Shown piece by piece: positions 8,386 through 17,790 of a DNA stretch of 64,000 nt. This DNA comes from G965199725 sp965199725 (GTDB lineage Bacteria > Pseudomonadota > Gammaproteobacteria > Nitrosococcales > Methylophagaceae). A model generated the notes under the pieces. That model searched no databases. It saw nothing but the letters and a program-made list of their open reading frames with translations, and was not told the DNA's origin. How positions within the stretch are numbered: position 1 is the stretch's first letter; the number at the start of each line of letters is the position of its first letter. The stretch is taken from the NCBI GenBank assembly GCA_965199725.1, contig OZ241321.1:1364001-1428000 (forward strand), in the 5' to 3' direction. A program made the position numbers and the translations under genes.

Positions 8386-10917
8386 ATGCTTGAAGAATAT
8401 ACACAACATGTCGCTGAACGTGCCGCGCAAGCGTTGCCACCATTACCATTAAGCCCGAAGCAGGTATCAGCCATTGTTGAATTATTGGCATCTTCTGATG
8501 ATGATAGTGAAACGTTGCTTGAATTATTGGTTAATCGTGTGCCGCCTGGTGTTGATCAGGCTGCCTATGTCAAGGCAGGTTTTTTGGCAGATGTTGCTAA
8601 AGGTAAGACTCATTGTGCATGTATTGATCCAATAAAGGCTACCGAATTATTAGGCACCATGAAAGGCGGATATAATATTGCGCCTTTAATTGCTTTACTG
8701 GATAATAGCATAACAGCAGACGCTGCTGAAAAAGCGCTGGCAAAAACACTGTTATTGTATGACGCTTATCACGATATTGTTGAAAAATCATCCACCAATG
8801 GGTATGCCCGGCGTGTGCTACAATCATGGGCAGATGCCGAATGGTTTACAGCAAACCTACCTGTGCCTGACAGTATCACTCTAACAGTATTCAAAGTGCC
8901 TGGCGAAACCAATACTGATGATTTATCGCCAGCGACGCAAGCATGGAGTCGTCCTGATATTCCTCTGCATGCCCAGGCTATGTTGCTACATAAAATGACT
9001 ACACCATTGGAGGATATTGCATTGTTACAGCAACAGGGCAATCCGCTTGCCTACGTAGGGGATGTTGTTGGTACCGGATCATCGCGAAAATCGGCTATCA
9101 ATTCACTGTTATGGCATATTGGCAGGGATATTCCTTTTGTTCCTAATAAGCGTACAGGTGGCATTGTGTTAGGTGGTAATATTGCCCCTATATTTTTCAA
9201 TACAGCGGAAGATTCAGGTGCATTGCCTATTGAATGTGATGTGCAAGCATTGAACACTGGCGATGTGATTAACATTCGTCCTTATGATGGCCACATTGTG
9301 AATGTAGCAGGCGATGTGGTTGCTAACTTCACTTTGCGGCCAGCGACACTGGTTGACGAAGTGCGCGCTGGCGGTCGTATATCACTTATTATCGGGCGTA
9401 GTTTGACTGACAGAGCGCGGGAGACATTAGGGTTAGCTCCTTCTACCGTGTTTGTTCGTCCAGTTGCTCCCACTGATACTGGTAAAGGCTTTACGCTGGC
9501 ACAAAAAATGGTAGGGAGGGCGTGTGGGGTTGATGGTGTGCGTCCAGGTACTTATTGTGAACCCAGAATCACAACTGTGGGATCGCAAGATACCACTGGT
9601 GCGATGACTCGTGATGAGCTAAAAGAACTCGCCTGTCTCGGTTTTTCTGCTGATTTAGTGATGCAGTCATTTTGCCATACAGCAGCCTATCCAAAACCGG
9701 TTGACATCAAGTTACAACATTCATTACCCGATTTTATCAGTACGCGCGGCGGTGTTGCTTTACGCCCAGGTGATGGTGTAATTCATTCATGGTTAAACCG
9801 CATGATATTGCCTGATACAGTCGGAACAGGCGGTGATTCGCATACCCGTTTTCCGCTTGGGATTAGTTTTCCGGCGGGCTCTGGTCTGGTGGCATTTGGT
9901 GCTGCTTTGGGGGTGATGCCACTAGATATGCCAGAGTCAGTATTAGTGCGCTTTCATGGTGAGATACAATCTGGCATTACCTTGCGTGATCTGGTCAATG
10001 CCATTCCTTATGTTGCTATTCGCAAGGGGTTACTTACCGTTGATAAGCAGGGTAAAAAGAATGTGTTTAGTGGTCGCGTGTTAGAAGTTGAAGGCTTGCC
10101 CGATCTAAAAGTTGAACAGGCATTTGAATTATCGGATGCTTCAGCAGAGCGTTCAGCTAATGGTTGTACTGTACATCTGAATAAAGTATCTGTCATTGAA
10201 TTTTTACGCTCTAACATATCACTCTTACAGTGGATGATTAATCAAGGCTATCAGGATAAACGCACACTTGAACGGCGGATAGAAGCAATGAAAGCATGGC
10301 TTGCTAATCCGCTATTATTGGCGCCTGATTCTGATGCCGACTATGCAGAGATTATTGACATTGATTTGCATGAGATTACCGAACCTTTATTGGCATGTCC
10401 AAATGATCCTGATGATATTAAACCTTTATCAGCGCTTGCTGGTGTGAAAGTAGATGAGGTATTTATAGGCTCATGTATGACTAACATTGGTCATTATCGT
10501 GCTGCGGGCAAGGTATTGGAAAATGATGCAGATTTATCAGTAAAGCTTTGGGTGGCCCCACCCACGCGCATGGATCAGCATCAGCTAATGCAGGAAGGTA
10601 TTTACAGTACATTTGGTCGGGTGGGTGCCCGTACAGAAACACCGGGCTGTTCATTATGCATGGGCAATCAGGCACGTGTTGCTGATTACGCAACTGTGGT
10701 ATCGACATCAACACGCAATTTCCCTAATCGCCTTGGTGATAGTGCCAATGTCTATCTGGCATCTGCCGAGCTTGCAGCAGTTGTCGCCAGCCTTGGTAGA
10801 TTGCCAACAGTGGCTGAGTATCAACTCAAGGTAGCAGCAATAGCGCTGATATCTGATGATGTATACCGGTATTTAAACTTTAATGAAATAGACGAATATC
10901 AAGTTTCAGCTAATTGA
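8386..10917 (+). CDS. acnB: Aconitate hydratase B
   Basis: This is the bifunctional aconitase/2-methylisocitrate dehydratase of the citric acid cycle, with a [4Fe-4S] cluster. The start MLEEYTQHVAERAAQ matches E. coli AcnB, and its HEAT-like N-terminal domain is followed by the swivel domain (GETNTDDLSPA, VGTGSSRKSA). The three cluster ligands are Cys697 (GSCMTNIGH) and Cys755/Cys758 (PGCSLCMGN). Length 843 is close to the usual about 865. Its stop is only 18 bases before the first polysaccharide gene, so that cluster may depend partly on acnB transcription. Confidence 0.97.
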   Translation: MLEEYTQHVAERAAQALPPLPLSPKQVSAIVELLASSDDDSETLLELLVNRVPPGVDQAAYVKAGFLADVAKGKTHCACIDPIKATELLGTMKGGYNIAPLIALLDNSITADAAEKALAKTLLLYDAYHDIVEKSSTNGYARRVLQSWADAEWFTANLPVPDSITLTVFKVPGETNTDDLSPATQAWSRPDIPLHAQAMLLHKMTTPLEDIALLQQQGNPLAYVGDVVGTGSSRKSAINSLLWHIGRDIPFVPNKRTGGIVLGGNIAPIFFNTAEDSGALPIECDVQALNTGDVINIRPYDGHIVNVAGDVVANFTLRPATLVDEVRAGGRISLIIGRSLTDRARETLGLAPSTVFVRPVAPTDTGKGFTLAQKMVGRACGVDGVRPGTYCEPRITTVGSQDTTGAMTRDELKELACLGFSADLVMQSFCHTAAYPKPVDIKLQHSLPDFISTRGGVALRPGDGVIHSWLNRMILPDTVGTGGDSHTRFPLGISFPAGSGLVAFGAALGVMPLDMPESVLVRFHGEIQSGITLRDLVNAIPYVAIRKGLLTVDKQGKKNVFSGRVLEVEGLPDLKVEQAFELSDASAERSANGCTVHLNKVSVIEFLRSNISLLQWMINQGYQDKRTLERRIEAMKAWLANPLLLAPDSDADYAEIIDIDLHEITEPLLACPNDPDDIKPLSALAGVKVDEVFIGSCMTNIGHYRAAGKVLENDADLSVKLWVAPPTRMDQHQLMQEGIYSTFGRVGARTETPGCSLCMGNQARVADYATVVSTSTRNFPNRLGDSANVYLASAELAAVVASLGRLPTVAEYQLKVAAIALISDDVYRYLNFNEIDEYQVSAN

Positions 10918-10935
10918 TACATTAACATAAATAGC

Positions 10936-12159
10936 ATGTTACTGACTTTATCCACCCTGAGAAACCTCTGCGCTTTTATGCTGATTGTTGCTGTTTGTGT
11001 ACTCAATTACACAAATGTATCAGATATTATAATTGGTGGGTTAGTAACTGCGTCTTTTTTGTTGCACATCAATAATATCGGCTTTTATATTGGTTATAAA
11101 CTGTTGTTCTTGGTGTTATCATTGTGCTCTATTGTCGTTGGTATAACGTTCGGTCATACACCAGAATTTTTCAGAATCATTACATTAACACTTATTATTG
11201 CTGCATTTCCCTATCATGTCAGCTTAAGCCGGATGCACTATATTGGCTTGCTTGCTGTTGCAATCTATTTATTTGCTATGCAGCTGGGATATGGCTATTT
11301 TCAAATAGCCTTTGTCAAAGAATTTATAGATTCTTTTTATCCTATTAGTAGGTTTGGTTATGATGATGGTAGTAAAACTTCCTGGTCCGCTTATGAAGAT
11401 CCTTCTTTAGGTCTGGCTGACACGAGATACGCTGGTATTTTTTATAATCCAAACATAATGGGACAAACCATGCTTTTTTTATATGCGTGTTTGTTGCCTT
11501 ATATGCAGGCACGTCAACTGCTCACCAACATGGCTATTTACATGATTTTCTTATCATCAGTAGCGTTTACGGGCAGTAGAACCGCTACAATTATCATGCT
11601 GGTACTGGGTTTCTTTTCTTTCATTAAACAGCTTAATTTTGTTAAATTTTTACTGTTACTTGCGGCTGTAATGATATTAGCATTTGTTTTTTTAGACTCT
11701 GTGGGTATTTTAAGGGGACTTAATGTAGTAGGTTTATTTGATGGTAGTGATTTGTCAGGTAGAGGCAAAATAAGGTATATGTTGTTATTGTGGGATAAAA
11801 TATTTAGCAATGAAACTGATTTTTTTGTATGGTTGTTTGGTATTGGTAAAGAAGTAACGTTTTATGATTTTGATCTAGGGTATATGTTTGAGATATTCGG
11901 TGTATTGGGTATAATACTTATTATTTCCCTTCTAATAGCAATATATCGTGATACCTTGCAAACATACAGATATGTTTTCTTTCTTTTCCTGATTTCTGTT
12001 GGCACAACAGTAATCATTAATTTCAGATTCAGCATATTGATTTTTATTGTTCTTTCGCTGTATAACAGTAGAAATCAGCAACTGTTGAAAAAACGCCAAG
12101 GGGTTGACAGTTACACTGTTAATGACACAGTCAGTGCCCGCTTCCGTCTCCGCCACTAA
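10936..12159 (+). CDS. Wzy/WaaL-type polysaccharide polymerase or ligase
   Basis: This is a very hydrophobic 407-residue protein with about ten predicted membrane segments and one large periplasmic loop at about residues 120-175 containing RYAGIFYNPNIMGQ. The TGSRTATI block after the loop is typical of the O-antigen ligase/polymerase superfamily. It is expected in the inner membrane, either polymerising O-units (Wzy) or ligating the glycan to lipid A-core (WaaL); the sequence alone does not separate these. Its TAA overlaps the ATG of the next gene as TAATG. It opens the surface polysaccharide cluster directly after acnB. Confidence 0.72.
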   Translation: MLLTLSTLRNLCAFMLIVAVCVLNYTNVSDIIIGGLVTASFLLHINNIGFYIGYKLLFLVLSLCSIVVGITFGHTPEFFRIITLTLIIAAFPYHVSLSRMHYIGLLAVAIYLFAMQLGYGYFQIAFVKEFIDSFYPISRFGYDDGSKTSWSAYEDPSLGLADTRYAGIFYNPNIMGQTMLFLYACLLPYMQARQLLTNMAIYMIFLSSVAFTGSRTATIIMLVLGFFSFIKQLNFVKFLLLLAAVMILAFVFLDSVGILRGLNVVGLFDGSDLSGRGKIRYMLLLWDKIFSNETDFFVWLFGIGKEVTFYDFDLGYMFEIFGVLGIILIISLLIAIYRDTLQTYRYVFFLFLISVGTTVIINFRFSILIFIVLSLYNSRNQQLLKKRQGVDSYTVNDTVSARFRLRH

Positions 12160-13172
12160 TGATACTAATTGACGCTGTCTATATAAATAATTCAGGAGGC
12201 AAAGTATTATTAGATTGCCTAGTAGATGAGATTGAACAACATGGTATTAATGTGTTTTATTTGTTTGACGACAGGTGCAGATCGTCATTTTGCACTATTC
12301 CAGACAGCAGAAAATTATTTGCTAAAAATGGTATGCTGGCCCGTTATAAATTTTACTTACAACACAAAAAGATGCTTGATAAAGTGCTCTGCTTTGCCAA
12401 TGTTCCGCCCTTATTAAAGTTGGAAAACGTGATAGTTGCCACCTATTTTCATAATTGCGCGTTGCTTGCTGATCGCTTTTATGATTATTTCGTTGGTAAA
12501 CGGTTGCACTTATTAGCAAAAATAGTGGTTATATCCTTGTTAAAAAATAATTCTGATTATTGGTTTGTCCAGTCAGATAACGTGAAGCAGTTATTGGCGA
12601 AAAAAATTAATATAAACCACAAAAAGATCAACATTCTACCTTTTTACAAGCTGGACAATCTTAGCACCGGTTATGTTTACCGGCAAACTAATACCTTTAT
12701 TTATCCAGCGGCGAATATAGCTTACAAAAACCATCTTGGTTTGCTGAAAGCGTGGGATATATTGCACAAAAAAGGATACAATCCGCCATTACATATAACG
12801 TTGTCAACTATGGATCCAGTGTTGGAAGAGCAGTATTTAACCTTAATTAACAAGGGCGCTAACGTTGTCAATCATGGATTCTTGCCTGCCGCTGAACTGA
12901 AAAAACTGTATTTAGCATCTGAATATCTAATATATCCTTCACTTTCTGAGAGTTTGGGTCTACCACTTATTGAAGCAATTCATTTTGGTTGCAAGGTTGT
13001 AGCCGCTGATCTGGCTTATGTGCATGCGGCAATCACTCCATCAGCTTTATTTGACCCGACCAATCCTGAATCAATAGCTTTTGCGGTGGAAAGATGCTTA
13101 CATGAAAAAATGATTAAAAGTGACTGTCTGATAGAGAACAAAATACAAGAGCTGATTGATTTTATTCAATAA
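12159..13172 (+). CDS. GT4-like glycosyltransferase
   Basis: This is a 337-residue protein whose C-terminal half has the GT-B fold nucleotide-sugar-binding block SLSESLGLPLIEAIHFGCKV, including the E-x7-E type signature of family 4 glycosyltransferases, preceded by a region corresponding to the hinge (AYKNHLGLLKAWDILHKKGY). It is a retaining cytosolic enzyme expected to add one sugar to the lipid-linked O-unit; donor and acceptor cannot be told. The start overlaps the preceding gene by 1 base, and it is followed by fnlA after 30 bases. Confidence 0.8.
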   Translation: MILIDAVYINNSGGKVLLDCLVDEIEQHGINVFYLFDDRCRSSFCTIPDSRKLFAKNGMLARYKFYLQHKKMLDKVLCFANVPPLLKLENVIVATYFHNCALLADRFYDYFVGKRLHLLAKIVVISLLKNNSDYWFVQSDNVKQLLAKKININHKKINILPFYKLDNLSTGYVYRQTNTFIYPAANIAYKNHLGLLKAWDILHKKGYNPPLHITLSTMDPVLEEQYLTLINKGANVVNHGFLPAAELKKLYLASEYLIYPSLSESLGLPLIEAIHFGCKVVAADLAYVHAAITPSALFDPTNPESIAFAVERCLHEKMIKSDCLIENKIQELIDFIQ

Positions 13173-13202
13173 ATTTAAGTTGATGTGAGGATGTAATATC
13201 AA

Positions 13203-14198
13203 ATGAAAATTAATAGTAAGACACTGTTAATAACAGGAGGGACTGGATCGGTTGGTAGAGCATTATTGAACAAATTTCTTGATACCAATCATTTTAATGA
13301 AATTCGCATTTTTTCCAGAGATGAGAAAAAACAGGAAGATATGAGGAATCGGCTTAAACATGACAAGCTGCAATTTTATATTGGTGATATCAGAGACATC
13401 AGTAGTATCCAGAGCGCAATGAGAGGCGTTGATTATGTTTTTCATGCCGCTGCATTAAAGCAGGTGCCATCATGCGAATTTTTCCCCATTGAAGCGGCTA
13501 AAACAAACATATTTGGCACGCAAAATGTTATAGACGCTGCTGCTGCCCATCATGTGAAAAAAGTCGTTTGCCTGAGCACGGACAAGGCAGCCTATCCTAT
13601 TAATGCGATGGGTATGTCCAAAGCACTGATGGAGAAAGTAGCCATAGCAGCATCAAGAGATGCAGTAAATACCACCGTTTGTTTAACCCGTTATGGTAAT
13701 GTCATGGCATCAAGAGGATCGGTTGTTCCCTTGATGATTAATCAAATTAGAAATCATGAGGCCATGACAGTGACCGATCCTAATATGACACGGTTTTTAA
13801 TGTCACTGGAAGAGGCTGTTGAGTTAGTTTTGTTTGTGTTTGAGCATGGTCGATCTGGGGATTTATTTGTTAATAAAGCGCCTGCCGTTAATGTTGGTAA
13901 TTTAGCGCAGGCAATTAAGGAACTTTGGGGCGGGGCAGATACCCAAATAAAAATCATTGGCACGCGTCATGGTGAAAAGCTACATGAGACGCTATGCACC
14001 AGAGAGGAAATGGTCAAGGCTGAAGATATGGGAAATTTTTACCGGATACCAGCAGATAGCAGAGAATTAAACTATGCACAATATTTTAATGAAGGCGAGG
14101 ATCGTATTTCATTGAGCGAGGATTACAACTCTTACAACACAGAGCAACTAAATGTTGCACAGATAAAAAAAATGCTTGAGAGTAATTTATCCTTTTAA
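13203..14198 (+). CDS. fnlA: UDP-GlcNAc 4,6-dehydratase/5-epimerase (FnlA/CapE/WbjB type)
   Basis: This is the first enzyme of UDP-L-FucNAc synthesis. It is an extended SDR that dehydrates UDP-GlcNAc at C4-C6 and epimerises it. The NAD(P) motif TGGTGSVGR lies at residues 11-19, DIRD and HAAALKQVP follow, and the active site reads MGMSK where most SDRs have YxxxK. A Met in place of Tyr is known in the FlaA1/PglF/CapE group. The blocks RYGNVMASRGSVVP and TDPNMTRFLM are typical of WbjB/FnlA. At 331 residues it is close to the usual about 345. fnlC and fnlB follow at 14480 and 15598, after a 281-base gap, which supports the FucNAc reading. Confidence 0.88.
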   Translation: MKINSKTLLITGGTGSVGRALLNKFLDTNHFNEIRIFSRDEKKQEDMRNRLKHDKLQFYIGDIRDISSIQSAMRGVDYVFHAAALKQVPSCEFFPIEAAKTNIFGTQNVIDAAAAHHVKKVVCLSTDKAAYPINAMGMSKALMEKVAIAASRDAVNTTVCLTRYGNVMASRGSVVPLMINQIRNHEAMTVTDPNMTRFLMSLEEAVELVLFVFEHGRSGDLFVNKAPAVNVGNLAQAIKELWGGADTQIKIIGTRHGEKLHETLCTREEMVKAEDMGNFYRIPADSRELNYAQYFNEGEDRISLSEDYNSYNTEQLNVAQIKKMLESNLSF

Positions 14199-14479
14199 AA
14201 AAATTAGAATCGAAATTGTTTGCTATAAATTAGTGTTGCTTGCTTTTATGTTTGTAGGGGATACAGCTGTATTGGTAAGTAATGAAAGAGTAGGGGTTTC
14301 ATCAGAAAAAGTGATAATAATTTTTGATTCTTTTGCCATACAATTAAGTATTTAAGCATTGCATATATCACTCCCCAAGTTAAAAAGTATCAGTTTACTA
14401 AGAAGCCGCGGGTTGTGTTGTCTCGTTTTTTCGGTACCTTCTTAGCTTGATATCAGTTAGTTGGTTAAAATTAAAGCAT
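14199..14479. other. Gap between fnlA and fnlC with a long inverted repeat
   Basis: This 281-base AT-rich stretch holds no credible gene. It contains an 8-base perfect inverted repeat, CTAAGAAG at 14398-14405 and CTTCTTAG at 14438-14445, with a 32-base GC-richer loop just before the fnlC start. It may be a leader structure or a relic of a small insertion; I see no convincing promoter. Confidence 0.4.
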
Positions 14480-15601
14480 ATGAAAAAGATCAAGGTAGCA
14501 ACCATTATAGGCACACGGCCTGAAATTATCAGATTGGCCGAATGTATCAGATTGTGCGATAAGTATTTTGATCATCGGTTAATTCATACGGGCCAGAACT
14601 ATGATTACGAGCTGAACGAGATATTTTTTCGTGATCTACGACTCAGAAAACCGGATTTTTTTCTGACAGTTTCTGGTAAGCATTTAGGGGAAACCATTGG
14701 CAATGTTATTGCGAGATCATACGAATTACTTGCCAGTGAAAACATTGAGGCATTATTAATATTAGGAGACACCAATAGTGTACTCAGCGCGATTGCAGCC
14801 AAGCGATTGAAAATTCCTATTTTTCACATGGAAGCGGGTAATCGCTGTTTTGATCAGAATGTGCCAGAAGAAATTAACAGAAAAATCGTCGATCATGTTG
14901 CTGATATTAATTTGACTTACACGGAGCACAGCCGTCGTTATCTTTTAAGCGAAGGTTGTCGCAAGGATCATATTTTTGTTACTGGCTCACCCTTGCGGGA
15001 AGTGCTTAGTAAACACAATAGTGAAATAGATAACAGCGATGTGCTGATAAGGTTAAATGTAAAATCGGATAACTATATTGTGGTAAGTGCACATCGGGAA
15101 GAAAATATTGATCTGAAAGATCATTTTGCCCTATTGACAGACGCTTTAAATAGTATTGCTGACAAATATCAAATGCCGGTTATTTTTTCAACCCATCCGC
15201 GCACCAAAGACAGAATTAAGATAGACAAGGTAAAATTACACCCGTTAATTAACAATATTCCCCCACTTGGTTTTTTTGATTACGTGAAGTTGCAACAGCA
15301 AGCCTATGTCGTGTTGTCAGACAGCGGTACTATCAGCGAAGAGGCAGCGATGATGGGGTTTGCAGCAGTCAGTATTCGCACAAGTATAGAAAGACCGGAA
15401 GCAATAGATGCTGGTACTATTGTGCTTGGTGGTATCAGTAAAGATAGCATAATAGGCGCGGTTGACATGGTAAAAAAAATGATCATAGATGAACATACTG
15501 ATCTGCCATGGGAATACAATATACATAATACTGCTGAACGGGTTATTAAAATCATTCAAGGGTACACTCAGGTAGTTAATAAAGTGATTTGGGATAAGTG
15601 A
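14480..15601 (+). CDS. fnlC: UDP-N-acetyl sugar C2-epimerase (FnlC/WbjD, WecB fold)
   Basis: This is a WecB-type GT-B-fold epimerase that inverts C2, the last step to UDP-L-FucNAc. The N-terminal TIIGTRPEIIRLAE and later LGDTNSVL, HMEAGNRCFDQNVPEEINR and SDSGTISEEAAMMGFAAVSI are diagnostic of the family. The frame extends to an ATG at 14447, but the ATG at 14480 begins the conserved MKKIKVATIIGTRP and gives 373 residues, the usual length. It ends in GTGA, overlapping the GTG start of fnlB. WecB itself (ManNAc pathway) is the alternative; the FnlA and FnlB neighbours favour FnlC. Confidence 0.86.
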   Translation: MKKIKVATIIGTRPEIIRLAECIRLCDKYFDHRLIHTGQNYDYELNEIFFRDLRLRKPDFFLTVSGKHLGETIGNVIARSYELLASENIEALLILGDTNSVLSAIAAKRLKIPIFHMEAGNRCFDQNVPEEINRKIVDHVADINLTYTEHSRRYLLSEGCRKDHIFVTGSPLREVLSKHNSEIDNSDVLIRLNVKSDNYIVVSAHREENIDLKDHFALLTDALNSIADKYQMPVIFSTHPRTKDRIKIDKVKLHPLINNIPPLGFFDYVKLQQQAYVVLSDSGTISEEAAMMGFAAVSIRTSIERPEAIDAGTIVLGGISKDSIIGAVDMVKKMIIDEHTDLPWEYNIHNTAERVIKIIQGYTQVVNKVIWDK

Positions 15602-16464
15602 GAAAAATACTTGTTATTGGTTGTCATGGCATGATTGGCCATGTCGTTAAATGGTATCTGGAAGATATTGGTGAATATGATGTTTGGGGGGTAGCAAGAA
15701 GGCTTGAGTCAAAAGGCAAGATCATCAATCTGGATGTGGTTGATACAGATAAATTGGTAACTTATTTACAGCGGGAATCCTTTGATATTGTCATCAACTG
15801 TGTTGGTTTGTTAAATCAAAAAGCTGAAGAAAACCCGCATTTGGCAATTTGGCTTAATAGCTACTTTCCTCATTTATTGGCATTGTACGGAAAAATATAT
15901 GGATTTCGCTTAATTCATATCAGCACTGATTGTGTCTTTTCTGGCAAAAGCGGTGAATATAGAGAGCATGATCTTAAAGATGGTGTTGGCTATTATGCTC
16001 AATCAAGAGCACTGGGCGAGGTGATTAATCAAGCAGATTTGACATTCAGAACTTCAGTTATTGGACCAGAGCTAAAACAGGACGGTATCGGTTTGTTTCA
16101 TTGGTTTATGGGTCAGGGTGAGAGTATTATAGGTTTTGCTGAAGCATATTGGTCAGGGGTTACCACCATTGAGCTTGCTAAAGCAGTAAAACATGCTATA
16201 GAACAAGGGCTGACAGGCCTATGTAATCTGACCAGTAACACCAAGGTATCTAAATATCATTTACTTAACCAATTAAATACCGTTTTTCGACAGAGCAAAA
16301 TAATAATTACCCCAAATTCAGATTATCAGATTGATAAAAGTCTCATTAGTACCAGAACAGATTTTAATTATGTTGTACCAGATTATCCTACCATGATTGG
16401 GGAAATGAAGCAGTGGATGATAGACTATAAGCTAATGTATGGTCATTACAAACTGTCACATTAA
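15598..16464 (+). CDS. fnlB: RmlD-like UDP-sugar reductase (FnlB/WbjC)
   Basis: This is an extended SDR like RmlD that in the FucNAc pathway epimerises and reduces the 4-keto sugar made by FnlA. The NADP motif GCHGMIGHV is near the N-terminus and HISTDCVFSGKSGEY is the RmlD-type block. The catalytic YxxxK position reads YAQSR, so Arg replaces the usual Lys. That is unusual and could lower activity, although the alignment was made by eye. The start is a GTG at 15598 inside the fnlC stop, implying coupling. Length is 288 residues, against about 370 reported for WbjC; the shorter size is like plain RmlD. Confidence 0.78.
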   Translation: MRKILVIGCHGMIGHVVKWYLEDIGEYDVWGVARRLESKGKIINLDVVDTDKLVTYLQRESFDIVINCVGLLNQKAEENPHLAIWLNSYFPHLLALYGKIYGFRLIHISTDCVFSGKSGEYREHDLKDGVGYYAQSRALGEVINQADLTFRTSVIGPELKQDGIGLFHWFMGQGESIIGFAEAYWSGVTTIELAKAVKHAIEQGLTGLCNLTSNTKVSKYHLLNQLNTVFRQSKIIITPNSDYQIDKSLISTRTDFNYVVPDYPTMIGEMKQWMIDYKLMYGHYKLSH

Positions 16465-16574
16465 CCAAATAAGCTATTGAAAAAATATGGATAATAAATA
16501 GTATATGAAAAAAAGAGACATAGCGGACAAAAGAGATAATAAAACGAGACATTTTGTCTAAAAATGGAGTTTTG

Positions 16575-17783
16575 ATGAAGTTACTGATAGTATCCCAATG
16601 GTTTTGGCCGGAAAATATGCAGATAAATGATGTAGCCAGAGGTTTGCAATCAAAAGGTAATGAAGTGCATGTGCTGACGGCTAAACCAAATTATCAGCAG
16701 GGTGGATTCTATAAGGGTTACGGTTTTTTTAAAAAAGGCGATGAAAAATGGCACGGTGTTAACATTTTTCGTGTAAATATATTTCCCAGAGGAAAAGGAT
16801 CAAAAGTAAAATTAATTATTAACTATTTATCATTTGTTCTTTTTGGTACTATAAGAGCATTGCTTCATAAAGAAAGTTATGATTTTATTCTGGTATATGG
16901 GGTTTCTCCTGTCACCGCCGCTATCCCCGCCATCATTATAGGCAAAAGAAAAAAAAGTCCAGTTTATTTCTGGGTACAGGATCTATGGCCGCAAAGTGTT
17001 TCAGAAGCAGGTAATGTTCACAATAAGCACATTTTAACTATACTTGATGTCATTACTAAGTGGATTTATAGGCAGTCAAAAAAGCTGTTAATAAAGTCTG
17101 AGGGTTTTCGTAGCTATATTATGGCGCAAGGCGTTGCCAATGATAAAATGATTTATTATCCTGATACCGCACCTGCGTTTTATCATGAGGTGATGCCCAA
17201 AGAGGAGATAAAAAAAATACTGCCAAAAACGCCTTTTATGATTATGTTTGCCGGTAATATTGGTGAGGCACAGGGTATTGATATTATTATTGAGGCTGCT
17301 AAAGCCATCTATGCTATTAATCAGGCTATTCATTTTGTTATTTTGGGTGATGGCGACAAAAAAGAATACACTATCAGGAAAGTCAGACAATATGGCCTTG
17401 ATGACAATGTGCACTTATTGGGTTCGTTTCCGCCTGAGCAAATGCCACACTTTTTTGCTTGTGCAGATGCGCTGATACTGTCTTTGAAAAAAAGTATCAT
17501 TTTTGCCCTGACAATACCTAATAAATTGCAGGCTTATTTAGCGTGTGGTAAACCCATTATAGGTGCATTAGACGGTTCATCAGCCAAGGTGATAACTGAT
17601 TCTGGATCAGGGTTTGTTTCTGAACCAGGTGATTGTCAAGGTATGATTGATAATATTTTGACTGTTTATAACTTAACTGATGCTGATAGAAAGTTGCTTG
17701 GCAGCAAAGGCAGGCAATATTTTGACAGGCATTTTGATCGGGAAAAGCTGTTAGATCAGTTATTGCATCTGGTCAGGGAGTAA
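16575..17783 (+). CDS. GT4 glycosyltransferase, WbuB-like
   Basis: This GT-B glycosyltransferase is likely to transfer L-FucNAc to the lipid-linked O-unit, as WbuB/WbjE does next to fnl genes. The start MKLLIVSQWFWPEN, then NDVARGLQSKGNEVHVLTAKPNY with a second open block at FWVQDLWPQSVSEAG, closely follows the WbuB pattern, and the C-terminal donor site has IPNKLQAYLACGKPI. The frame runs up to a TTG at 16554, but the ATG at 16575 has GGAG 6 bases upstream and matches the family N-terminus. It lies 110 bases after fnlB and 7 bases before the next gene. The sugar assignment is by context. Confidence 0.82.
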   Translation: MKLLIVSQWFWPENMQINDVARGLQSKGNEVHVLTAKPNYQQGGFYKGYGFFKKGDEKWHGVNIFRVNIFPRGKGSKVKLIINYLSFVLFGTIRALLHKESYDFILVYGVSPVTAAIPAIIIGKRKKSPVYFWVQDLWPQSVSEAGNVHNKHILTILDVITKWIYRQSKKLLIKSEGFRSYIMAQGVANDKMIYYPDTAPAFYHEVMPKEEIKKILPKTPFMIMFAGNIGEAQGIDIIIEAAKAIYAINQAIHFVILGDGDKKEYTIRKVRQYGLDDNVHLLGSFPPEQMPHFFACADALILSLKKSIIFALTIPNKLQAYLACGKPIIGALDGSSAKVITDSGSGFVSEPGDCQGMIDNILTVYNLTDADRKLLGSKGRQYFDRHFDREKLLDQLLHLVRE

Positions 17784-17790
17784 TAGCATT

